DNA of 64,000 nucleotides from Trema orientale (taxonomy: Eukaryota > Streptophyta > Magnoliopsida > Rosales > Cannabaceae): NCBI GenBank assembly GCA_002914845.1, contig JXTC01000192.1, positions 322,338 through 386,337 on the forward strand, in the 5' to 3' direction. The position numbers and the translations under genes were made by a program. This document shows positions 34,261-44,296 of this stretch, piece by piece. Numbering within the stretch: the first letter of the stretch is position 1; every line of letters starts with the position of its first letter. Below the pieces are notes generated by a model. It had not been told where the DNA came from and made no database searches. It saw nothing but the letters and a program-made list of their open reading frames with translations.

Positions 34261-36574
34261 ATGAGCTTCGCCGATGATGAGAATATTGCAACACAAGATG
34301 TCTCATCAGGTTCACGTTTTCTTCATTTTTTCACTGATATATTATATATGGCCATTATTGTAGGTATTTTTTTTACCCATTTATAAGTAATTTTTTTAGT
34401 CGTTAGATTAGTATTTAACGATTACTAATAATTTGAGTAATTAAAAAATAAATAATAAAAATAAATATGTATTATTTAATATTTTTCTCTTTCTACTTTT
34501 ATCATGAAAAAACGTGCGTGAAGAATTTTAATTAAACAAAATAAAAAAAAAATATCTACTAGATTATCGATATATAGGTTAAAAAAAATATCTACTAGAT
34601 TATCGACCTATATATATGTGCGAGCAATAAGAAGCGTTTTACGATCTCATTCACTTAATTAATTTAAGCACTCAATAATATGTAATTATAAGGGTTGAGC
34701 ACATACAATATATATCAACTTATAAAGCGTCCAGTTTCTTATTTTTTTCTTTTTGTTTTTTTATTATTAGAATACTATAGTTCTTACCGAGCTAGAACAC
34801 CTCTTGTGACAACTAACTAATCCTAGTTCTTAAGATTATATTATATATATATACTAAAATATTTTGGGGAATGTTTGGTTTATTGTTGGGATGGTATATA
34901 TGTTTCAGATGGAAAGGCTGAACTTGCGGGAAGGGTAAAGGTGGATATCAAAAACGATCCGAATGCTCCATTGGAAAAAAATGAATTCATTGTGATGCTT
35001 GAGCTCACGGGGGCAGGATTCAGCAAAGCCCGACCTGGACTTGATCTTGTGATGGTCTTAGATGTTAGCCCAAGCATGCTGGACGATGATAAGTTTGAAA
35101 AAATGAAAATTGCAACGAAATTCGTAATCAAGAAACTTTGTCCGATCGATCGTTTGTCAATCGTTACATTCGCTGCGGACGCCGAGAGATTGTTCCGATT
35201 GAGCGTGTTAACTAAAGAGTCTCAAAAGAAGTTCGAAGATCAGGTCCAGGCTTTGGTTGTCAGACCTAGCACAAACATCATTGCTGGCCTTGAAATGGGC
35301 GTAAAAGTGCTCAATGAGCGCAGTGTTACCAGTAGGCGTGTGGCTGCCATCGTGCTTATGTCCGATGGCAACCACAACGCCGCCGGTGATCCTAGCAAGT
35401 TTGAGGTCAAGAACTACCCCGTATATACATTTGGCTTCGGCGCAGACCACGATCCCAAAGTACGTTTGAAATACCTCTTTTAAAGTTATAACAAATTAGT
35501 TATAGCTATACTAATTCATGTGTACTCGTTCCTCAGGTGCTCAACGCCATTGCACGCAACAGCTTGGGAGGAACATTCTCAGAGGTTGGAGACCCGGACA
35601 ACCTGAGCCTTGCATTTTCCCAGTGTGTGGCTGGGCCTCTCACCGTGGTTGCTGAGGACCTAAAGCTGACTATCTCGCAAGATGAATCCACAATAAAGGA
35701 GGTGTCTGCGGGAAACTACACAAAACCCGAGGACATCGAAGACGGCTCTGTAACTATTTCGTTTGGAGATCTCTATGACAAGGAGCTACGCAACGTCACA
35801 GTGACCCTTTGTCTCCCTGAATTTACTAGTGAAAGGGGCTCGAATGTTCTTGACATCGAATACACGTATAGGTGGGTCGACCATTATCCAGTCATTTGCT
35901 ATAATATGAATTATATTTTGTGTCTTATAATTGTTTTGACTTAGTCTGATAAATACAATGGATATGTATGCATAAACAGAGTTGGGGGAAAATTGTTTCC
36001 TGCCAATCCTTTATCGGTTCCAATAAACCGCACCAAGAAATACGTGAAGCGAGAGATAGATGAACTGATGATCGAGCAGAAACGTTGTCGGACTGCACAA
36101 ATGATAACAAAAGCAATAGAAGCGGCTGAGGATAACAACCTAGAAGTGGCTAAGAAGAAGCTAAATGAAGCCCAAACCTTGCTTTACAAGGTTGATTTTC
36201 CTAACCCTTTGATTGAGATGCTGAAATTCGAGGTACAACAACTCCTGAGGTTGTTGAAAACAGAACACACCTACAAAACGCAAGGGCGTTCTTTCGCACT
36301 CTCTTCCGAGACTTCCCATAATCGCCAGCGTTATGCTACAAGAGGTGATGCGGGAGTGCGGTTGTACTCCACTCCGCGTATGGATAAATACCTTGAGGAA
36401 GCCAAGCTATTTGACGAGAATCCTGACAATCCACTGCCCACAGCGGACGAGGATGAGAAGGAAGAACTAGCTGCTGATCCCCTCGGTCCCATTGCTGGAG
36501 CTCTTAGCTACCATATTCAGACGGCCATTCGCTCCCTCATGGCCATTGACAACATAATCAATAAAAACCGTTGA
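34261..36574 (+). CDS. vWA-domain protein, WAV3/inter-alpha-trypsin-inhibitor-related, RING-less
   Basis: Four exons join in frame with GT-AG introns: 34261-34309, 34909-35459, 35537-35871, 35980-36574 (stop TGA), giving 509 residues. The N-terminus is short and acidic (MSFADDENIATQDVSS). A vWA domain spans about residues 35-215: MIDAS DVSPS at 68-72, its threonine in the RPSTNI segment (Thr138) and its aspartate in LMSDGN (Asp169) are all present, so metal binding looks intact. A C-terminal region from about 310 (YRVGGKLFPANP..., KYVKREIDELMIEQKRCRTA) resembles the Vwaint region of plant vWA RING ligases such as WAV3. No RING-H2 cysteines are present, so ligase activity is not expected. A protein-interaction role is inferred. 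The ATG at 34261 is chosen because its short exon is the only one that splices in phase (G|AT GGA) into exon 2. A diverged copy of its promoter lies at 42110-42330. Confidence 0.88.
34545..34620 (+). repeat. Direct duplication in intron 1 of the vWA gene
   Basis: 'aaatatctactagattatcga' occurs twice about 37 bases apart (near 34549 and 34586). Confidence 0.8.
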
Positions 36575-36640
36575 ATGCATGTGTGTGCGTTTTAATTTCT
36601 AGCCCATTAATTTGTGTTTTGCTTGTGTTGTTTGCATTTC

Positions 36641-36646
36641 AATAAA
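36641..36646 (+). terminator. Candidate polyadenylation signal of the vWA gene
   Basis: AATAAA lies 67 bases after the stop codon, a usual distance for a plant near-upstream element. Confidence 0.5.
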
Positions 36647-36649
36647 TTA

Positions 36650-39334
36650 AACCACCGTGTATCCCCAACGGTGTTGCGTATGCATGCCCTATATATAGGC
36701 AAACCAAAGTGGTGCATTCTACGGTATGTTTTTCTTTTTTTCTTTTTTTTTTTTTTTTTTGGGAAAGTCCATGGTATGTTTTTGAGTGGCGAGATTTATT
36801 AATAAAAGCTACAACGTTTCGTTTTGGCTATATTAATATAATGGATTATTTTATTTGCTTATTTCTGCAAGCTTGTTCTTTTTCGCTTTATCTTCAAGTG
36901 TAAATCATAAAATGACAAATAATTAATAGAGAACACAAAATTGATTTCCGAAAGGCAAAAATGATACCTCATTTTGAACATAAATTAGAATATGCCCATT
37001 GTCGCAGCGTTCCTATGTTCTTGCTGAGCTAGCTTCTTATACTAAAACAAAGGCAATTTCCCCTGATGCCATTACAGTGGAGCAATACTAAAACAATGCC
37101 TATATGCATCACCGGTATAGTGCTATACTACTATGCTGAGTGTACTGTGAGTATAAGAAGTGTTTTTTTTTTTTTTATTTTAATAGTGATTGTAAGTTAC
37201 AGTACAAGAACCGATGTATTCCCTGACACGTTGACGCATCGGGGGAAAATATACGATTTGCATCGGGAAAGATTCCCCGCCGTAAAAATGCATTGGGAAG
37301 TTGCGCCGGCAAAAGTACCTTAGCAACGAAATAGGGAAAGCATCAACAGAGGTGGTCTTTGCCGATGGGAAACGGCCGTTCGCAAACAATACCTCATTTT
37401 TCGGAAAACTTTGTAAAATGGTGTTACTGGTCAGTCCTGATAACTCTACAAGATGCGTCAGTAGGAATGAACTTTTCTCAGTGCATGAAATTGTCGGGAA
37501 AGGTTTTATTTATTATTAATCATTAATAATATCATTTACCTATATGGTCGGTAAAGTATTTTTTTTTTTTTGGTTAATTTACGAATAAACCGTTTCCGAC
37601 GCTAAAACGCGTGGCGAAAGATTTTTTTTTTTTTTTAAAAAAAAAAATCACTTTGTTGATGTATTTTCTCGTTGGTAAAAGTTTGAAAACAAATAAAAAA
37701 AAGTATAAACTAAAACAAAATTAAAGTATTTTGAATAAATTATTAATAATTGTTTTAAAAACAATAATAATGCATAAAAAGTACCAATATTTTACAGACA
37801 AAAAATACAAAAAAAAGTCCTAACTAAGTAGAGGTAGTGGAGTCAAAAGTTGAAAGTTAAAGTCCGACGTGTTGAGTTGAGTAATCAACATAGTCATTAG
37901 TTATTGGTAGGCATCTAACTCTTATTAAGTCTCTTCCAATTGGCACTAGTGCTCTTGGTCTCGCTCCATCAAGTACCACTGCAGCCTCATAATGGTCTCA
38001 ACCTACTCCGAATAAATAGTTGAAGGACCATTGTTATTGCCCTTGGTCCTCCAATGGCCTTTAGCTTTGCCATCAACCTGACATCTTTCTACCTCAAGCG
38101 CTGACTAAGTGTCTGTGTCGTGATTGCGTACGTAGTCATCAACAATAGGTGTACTAATAATGGACTCAATTGATTAGATTTGGTCAGATGATGGACAATG
38201 TGACAGTATCTGAGCCTGAGTTAAATACTTTAATTTAGGTGGTGAAATGACCCGTCTTTTCACTCTAAACTTTTTGCGAAGCATTAAGACCATATATACA
38301 TGGTTAAATTTGACCTATTATTATCCGTTACATTTACCGATGATGTTTGCTGAATGCGTCGGAGAATTAAGAAGTTATGATCACCTCAATAACGAGAAGT
38401 CATTTTGTCAAATTCACTTTTTAACTAACAAACTCTGTAATATAAATATTAGATCACATAATATGAATAAATGAGATAAAAGAGGCATATGTATTAAGAT
38501 GTAAATACAATATCCTTACATTTTGTAGTATTCTTGTCTAAATTTAATTTATGCAATATGATGAATGATATTTGTTTGTTTATTGGTTATAAAAAGTGTT
38601 TTCATGTAAAAATATTTTATAATCATTTCTGTTAATTTTTCACTCTAGCAACAGCAACATAAAGGGCACATATAATAAGTCACATATTACTTGAATATCA
38701 GTTAAGTAATAATTAATTAACTAAAAAATGTAAGGAAAAGAGATGTGAACATGTGCAATTACGTGTTGTGGCTTATTAAGAGTGGGTTGCTCGATACTAT
38801 AACTCGCGAGTATGGGAGAAACGATTCAAAAAAGGTGACCCGGTCCAAAAGAGAGAAACACCTAACACCCATGTACGAGAGTCAATGTCCTCAGTTCTAA
38901 CTGGGAAGAATCATACAAAATTGCTCGAGAAATTTTCCCTGGAACCCACAAACTAGCTTGCCTCAATGATTATGAGATCTTGCCAGTGTAGAATGCTGAG
39001 CACCTTCGTAAATAATATACATACTTACTCATGTATTTCCTCTCTCTTTTATGATCATTTTCTGTTAAGCAATTATGATCTGTACATGTATTCTTTCTTT
39101 CATTGGAAAGTAACAATGAATGCATTTGGAAAAATGAAAAAAAGAAAAGAAAAGAAAAAAGAAGTGAGTGCAAAGAAAAAGAAAAAGAGAAGTAAACGTG
39201 AGAGTCTTCATTCAAAAGAGAAAGAAAACGTAAATGTGAGTGCGTGCTTATAATGATGCCCCTGTCTTCGACAGAGTATATTGACATTTTTGACAACTTA
39301 ATCAAAAAGCATCCTACCCGACGGAATTAAAGTA
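36650..39334. other. Intergenic stretch, probably decayed transposon sequence
   Basis: 37170-37660 is unusually rich in CG-containing words ('tgacgcatcggggg', 'gcgccggcaaaa', 'cgacgctaaaacgcgtggcg') compared with its surroundings, resembling the subterminal parts of a DNA transposon. 37840-38240 has coding-like composition on the minus strand but no domain I recognise. 38970-39250 holds purine-rich low-complexity sequence that creates spurious frames on both strands. Confidence 0.4.
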
Positions 39335-39520
39335 CTTAAGAGGAGATAATTAAAAGGAAAAGGAAATGTAGATATTCATATTCTTTTCTTTTGCTTTGTC
39401 GAGAGAGAAGGCACATGAAAACTCTTCTTAAGGGGAGATAATTAAAAGGAAAAGGAAATGTGTAGATATTCATATTCTTTTCTTTTGCTTTGTCGAGAGA
39501 CAAGGCACATGAAAACTCTT
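39335..39520 (+). repeat. Tandem duplication, unit about 92-94 bp
   Basis: 39335-39426 and 39427-39520 are nearly identical: each contains 'ggagataattaaaaggaaaa', a 'tagatattcatattctttt' segment and 'ggcacatgaaaactcttctt'. The second has a 2-base TG expansion. The near identity indicates a recent event. Confidence 0.95.
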
Positions 39521-39524
39521 CTTA

Positions 39525-39690
39525 CAAGGATGTCGATACTCAAAATGGCACCGAAGACGACCTTTGGGCAAATCTTCAACATTATTTTTGACTGCAGGAA
39601 TCTCCTCAACTGCTTCTCGGCTTGGCATTTTGCCTTTACTCCTAGATTATCAAACTGTATGGCCCACAACTTAAAGCAAAATGGGCTTTA
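39525..39690 (+). pseudogene. RNase H-like (RVT_3-type) domain fragment
   Basis: The frame reads FDCRNLLNCFSAWHFAFTPR, then LSNCMAHNLKQNGL. This resembles the C-terminal part of the plant RNase H-like domain (aspartate in a 'DC.NL' context, then F.PR..N..AH.LA) that is common in LINE-derived sequences and related host proteins. Only about 50 residues are present, with no neighbouring reverse transcriptase, so it is a detached fragment. Whether it came from a LINE or a host gene is not decidable here. Confidence 0.5.
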
Positions 39691-39756
39691 ATTGCCACAA
39701 TTTTTGGCTTTCTAGATTCTAAATGGCATGTTGATGAGGTGCTTTAATATTTGTAC

Positions 39757-40080
39757 TATTAGTCGCGGAGCCAAAAGAGGCAAGTAGGGGTCATTGCTCC
39801 CCTAAATCTTTTTCATTTTATCCTTTAGTATTATTTGAGATTTTATTTTCTATTTTGGCTTCCATTGAGATTTTTATTTTTAGTTTTGTTTCTACTTTTG
39901 ATATGTGAGATATTATTGTCATTATACCCATTTAATTTTTTCTATTTCATAGTTTAGTACAATAAAAAATTTTATTCTACTTTGACCCATTAATATTTTT
40001 ATTTATAGTTTTATCCCTATATACGATGTGAATTATCACTTTGTTTTCCCTCCAAAAGACTCACTTAATTTTTAAATTTC
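39757..40080 (+). repeat. Interspersed repeat copy (partner on minus at about 31920-32105)
   Basis: Begins with 'cgcggagccaaaagaggcaa' and 'ggggtcattgctcccct', continues with T-rich sequence ('attttggcttccattgaga', 'tttatttttagttttg'). The minus strand of 31920-32105 shows a similar succession. Superfamily unknown. Confidence 0.4.
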
Positions 40081-40150
40081 ATTCTATTCAATTTTCTAAA
40101 CTAAAATTAAGTGGAGGAAATTGGGATGAGATTCAATTTTCAATGTTTCC

Positions 40151-40252
40151 AAAAGTGGGAACATACCATTTAAAGTTATATGGCTAAAAACTTACACAAG
40201 TCATGTGAGTTACTTTTAGCCATATAAATTTAAACGGTGTTGTCCCACTTTT
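40151..40252. repeat. Fold-back inverted repeat (about 102 bp)
   Basis: The left arm ('aaaagtgggaacataccatt', then 'ttatatggctaaaa') is matched by the complement of the right arm ('aaaagtgggacaacaccgtt', then 'ttatatggctaaaa'). Arms are about 48 bases, with almost no loop. It may be a tiny fold-back element. Confidence 0.8.
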
Positions 40253-40531
40253 ATAAAAAGAAATGGTTAAAATGAATTTCAACTCATGTGGTGTAAGTTT
40301 TGTATAAGATATTGGTGTCCCTAATATTACTCATTTATCTAATGATGTTCTTCTAATTCTATTCTTGTCTAATTGTTTAAGAGGACAAATTTTGACACTA
40401 ACTAACCATAGTTAGTTTTAACCCAATTATAGTCTTGGGTGATGTCACACCCTTCATGTCTTGATTAAAAAAATAATTAATTAATTATTGGGTAATAATA
40501 TTAACTACTAACCTATTTAATTAATATTTTG

Positions 40532-41066
40532 GTTAATAGCACAAATGGTCCCTGAGCCATCTAACTTGCGGCAATTTGGTCCTCAAAGTTTTAATTGTGG
40601 TAATTAAGACCTTGAACTTTCTAATTTAAACAATTTGATTCCTAAACTGTTTCAATTATAGTACGCTGTTAAATTTCTGACAAAAAATACACATCTCACG
40701 TGCTAGCATTTGAAAGTGTATTTCAATGGTGATTTCAGAATTTTAAACATAAAAATGAACAATCACAGAAAATTTCTCGAAATTTATACCTCTAAAAACC
40801 CTAAAAAATGCTATATTACATCTTTCCTTCTCTCTGCATCTTTTTTTTTCGGTTTATTTTCCTGTAAATACATATTCAAATGCCATAATGTGCTCTTCAC
40901 TTATGTTTTTGGTTAAAAAGTTAATAGTATGTTGTAGTTTAGATATTTTGGGAAGCAGATTGCTTAAAATCAGAAAATTCAGGAATTCTATTGCTACAAT
41001 TAGAAGTTTGAGAACCATATTGCCATAAATTGAAAACTTGAGGGATCATTTGTGCCATGAACCCTA
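40532..41066. mobile_element. Mutator-like MITE with a 9-bp target duplication (535 bp)
   Basis: The left end 'gttaatagcacaaatggtcc' pairs with the complement of the right end 'gggttcatggcacaaatgatcc'. Perfect 9-bp direct repeats AATATTTTG flank it (40523-40531 and 41067-41075). The frame at 40710-40916 lies inside it and is not a gene. Confidence 0.88.
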
Positions 41067-41562
41067 AATATTTTGATTGGTTTATTGGAAACAACGTACG
41101 AATGATTAGTTATTTGACTATTTTTTAGCCCAAAACTTAGTATATGATCAAGTTCAAAATTTATAGCTAATTGTCCAACTCACTTAATGACAAAAATTGA
41201 AATACAACATACTTCACAATTAATGCTTTAAACAAAATTAACATTTAGTTATAACTTTTAAAATATGGATATCTACTTAAACTAATTTAAAAAATTGGTC
41301 ACTCACTTAGTTTTCTCAACAATGTAATTCAATTGTTGACTAGGTCTACTTAAGCCCAATCAAATTTGAACCTATGGTTGATTGTGCTTATAACAATTGA
41401 TAACTAGACTCCATTTAATTTGTGACATTTTAAAATAGCTAAATACATATAGAAACAAAAAATGAAAGTCTTTTTTTTTCTTTTCTGAAATCAACAATGG
41501 AATTCCAAATATTAAATTATAAAATTAATTAATTATATAATTTAAGGGTTATCTGAGATAAG

Positions 41563-41916
41563 AAAAAATACCCTCAGGTATAGTCTTTCTATAAATTTAA
41601 CCATATTTTGTATTTTTGCAAAATTATATATACCTCCATATTTTAAATCTATATGCCAATTTATATTTTCTGTGTATAATGACTAACAAATTTCTCACTA
41701 AATACGGAATCTGAATTGAGAATATCTTATTTCTCTTGACTAACACAAAAAGTTTATTGAAAAAACTTAATAGTTCGCACAATTTACCGAATTTATACAT
41801 AGAAGGGACAAAGTTGTAGAGATTTGAAATATGGATGTATAATTTTGTACAAGGCAAAAAAAAATGGTTAAAATTGCAAAAGGTCATACTTCTGGGTGTT
41901 TTTTTTTTTTTTTTTT
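41563..41916. mobile_element. Terminal-inverted-repeat MITE ending in a T-run with one N
   Basis: Left 'cctcaggtatagtctttcta', then 'tttaaccatattttg', and 'attatatatacctccatatt'; these pair with the complement of the right part ('agtatgaccttttgcaattt', 'taaccatttttttttgcc', 'aaattatacatccatattt'). Inverted repeats are about 90 bases. The right border merges into a T-run with an undetermined base at 41917. Confidence 0.7.
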
Positions 41917-42109
41917 NGGAGATGTCATCTTTTTCCTTTCTTTTTCTTTTTTTCTTTTTCCAGGCATAATGCATTGCATTTTTATGCCATTTTCATTTGA
42001 TGTAATGGAGTTCAGTTGTTGATATTTTTAGGGGTTGGGGAATAATTTTAGAACAAAATCAATGGAGTTCAGATTTTTTTTTTTTTTTTTGCAGTTATCC
42101 CTGTAATTA

Positions 42110-42330
42110 ATTATAGTTAATTAACTTTGGTTAAAACCAACTAAAGGGTGAGGTAAACTTGAGTTTGTTCTTTAACTATGAGTAATAAACAGTAGGATTA
42201 AGTTAACTAAGGTTGGTTAAGGGAGTGTTTTGATCTGTTTGAAACTGCTGGAAGTCTCCCCACTCCTTTATTTATGTGCTCGGATGCAACACCTCCTCTT
42301 ATTCTCATATATCTGTTAATTAATAAACAC
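42110..42330 (+). promoter_or_regulatory. Diverged duplicate of the vWA gene promoter, no gene attached
   Basis: The stretch aligns with 34060-34200: 'aactaaggttggttaaggga' versus 'aactaaggatggttacgggg', then 'gaagtctccccactccttta' versus 'gaagtatccccaccccttcc', 'tttatttatgtgctcggatgc' versus 'atttatatgctgggaggc', and 'cctcttattctcat' versus 'ccttatcttacc'. The TATA-like position is kept. No vWA coding sequence follows within the next 2 kb; a hAT element lies at 42514. I infer the remains of a tandem gene duplication. Confidence 0.65.
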
Positions 42331-42513
42331 AACCTTGTTCTTCGTGTTCTTGAGTAAGAAGAAGAAAAATTGTGGCGCTGGTTTGATCCAAATTTTCCAA
42401 GACGTGAAGTGCCAATCTTCTTTTGTAAGACCATATTTCAGACTTCTTTTTGGAACTAAGGTACTGATCTCTTTAATCTTCGATCTTATTGCTTGTAATG
42501 CCTTATTGAAGTT

Positions 42514-43084
42514 TAGGGATGGCAATATAACTCATGGTTACGGGTATCCGTGGTTATCCGATCCGAATGGGCAGGAGAAAAACTGCTCAAGTGGGGAAAA
42601 TGACCAGGGCGGGGAATAACTGTACCGTTAATATGCGGGTATGATGCGGGAACGGTATTAGTATAATCCGCACCGTACCCGCCCTGATATATATATTTAC
42701 ATAGAAAAATTATTATACATATAAATATCAATTTAATTTTACACTATCTATATTATTATATCTTTGGTAAAATAATGATTTTAGAGAGTTATATGTACTT
42801 ATATATTTAAATTTTAGAGTTGAAAAATTATTAGTATATTATTGTGTTTAATATTTTGTTGATTATGGAAAGGATTTAGTATTTTCATCTTAATTTTTTA
42901 ATATTTTAGTATTATAAATGGGTAATGGGTAACTGCGGTTTTCCCCGTTATCCATTGGTTAATATCCGCACCGTCCCCGCATCCAAAAGAATAGTTAATG
43001 GGCAAGTATGGTATTATGATTGGTTTTCGGGGATAGAGATGATAATTAAAAAACTGTCCCCGATCCACCCCATTACCATTCCTA
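42514..43084. mobile_element. Non-autonomous hAT element (571 bp)
   Basis: It starts TAGGGATGGCAAT and ends ATTACCATTCCTA (near-perfect inverted repeats), with flanking 8-mers TTGAAGTT (42506-42513) and TAGAAGTT (43085-43092), 7 of 8 matching. Subterminal regions repeat 'gggtaatgggta'/'accgtccccgc'-type words in both orientations. No transposase; the several small frames here are spurious. Confidence 0.85.
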
Positions 43085-43534
43085 TAGAAGTTTGAGATTA
43101 GAGACATGCACGCTTGAGAATTTTAAGAATATCTCGTATTTGGGCTTGTAGGAATATGTTCGTATTTTTGGGTTAGGCTTATTGTTATTTTTGTTATTAT
43201 TATTTTTATTGTCAGTATTATTACCTATCTGACACAGATTATTAAGAAAGAAGAAAAAAGGCTTTTCCAGAAAGAAAATATGAATGCAAACTAATTGCAA
43301 ACCAAACATGAGTAACAGTTTATCATTTTTAACTAGTAGAAGTATACCTTCATGATGTTGAATTCGTAACATAACTTCAAGTAAAATAAATTTCAGAATA
43401 CGGAATTTAATTATACTTTCATTTTATTATTTCATATTAGGCAAGAACAATATTCTTGGACAATTATTGTATAAGAAGTTAAGAAAAATACTAATTTTAT
43501 AATATCTTTTAAATTTTGAGAATTAAAATTGAGG

Positions 43535-43785
43535 AATGTTAGATGCACACACTTTTAAACTCTTTTCTATATTTTTACAGTCTTATTGTTTGACACGTAG
43601 ATTCTACTTTGGTTTATTACATTATTAAAATATTAAGCTGGGTAGTAGAATCCATGTATCAGATTATAAGATTAGAGAGTGTAAAATAGAGTATTAAAAT
43701 ATTGAGCTGGGTAGTGGAATCCACGTGTCAGATTATAAGACTAGAGAGTGTAAAAGAGAGTAATAAAGAGGGTGCATTTAACATT
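43535..43785. mobile_element. MITE with inverted ends and an internal tandem duplication
   Basis: The ends 'aatgttagatgcaca' and 'tgcatttaacatt' are inverted repeats. An internal 69-base unit ('attaaaatattaagctgggt', then 'gaatccatgtatcagattat') is tandemly duplicated (about 43624 and 43693), and the left arm is an inverted version of the same unit ('gtctta...tgacacgtagattc'). The element is therefore built of three related arms. Confidence 0.75.
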
Positions 43786-44244
43786 TTTTTAAAATTATTC
43801 CTAATTACAACGTTCTTTTGAATTGATTTTCAATTTCAGAAGTTTTAAAATTTCAGTACTCATTAGTAAAAAGATTAATAATAACATGATGAAATCGCAT
43901 TATAATATTTCAATTAAGCTACACATTATCAGTAAATGTTTTGTCAAAAGAAAGACATCTTACTACCACCGAGCAAGGCTACTTTCAAACCCCGTCACGC
44001 ATTGAGAAATTCTGTTGTGTTAAACACTTTCTATTTAATAGTTAACACCATAATATCATTCTATCCTATATATCTAAATGATCAAGACTTCATTAACTTA
44101 TAACGTAGCCTATTCAATATCAATTGTATAGAATCAAAATTATAAAATTAATAGGCTCTACCAACATGAGCAGTTCCAAGTCGTTGTTGGTGGCCTACAT
44201 GGATTGACAAAGTTTTCACAAACGGAAAATCCGTTTCCAGTGAA

Positions 44245-44296
44245 ATAATTAAATATAAATAAATAAATAAACATGTTTACCTAGCTAGAGTGAAAA
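44245..44296 (+). promoter_or_regulatory. AT-rich upstream region of the propeller gene
   Basis: 'aaatataaataaataaataa' lies about 30-45 bases before the ATG. It could include a TATA element, but no single box stands out. Confidence 0.25.

Noticed and set aside
34880-35450. Minus-strand frames opposite the vWA exons
   Set aside because: Shadows of a well-supported + strand gene with in-phase splicing.
38966-39305. Overlapping frames on both strands with Lys-rich or Phe/Ser-rich content
   Set aside because: Produced by a purine-rich low-complexity tract; no domain.
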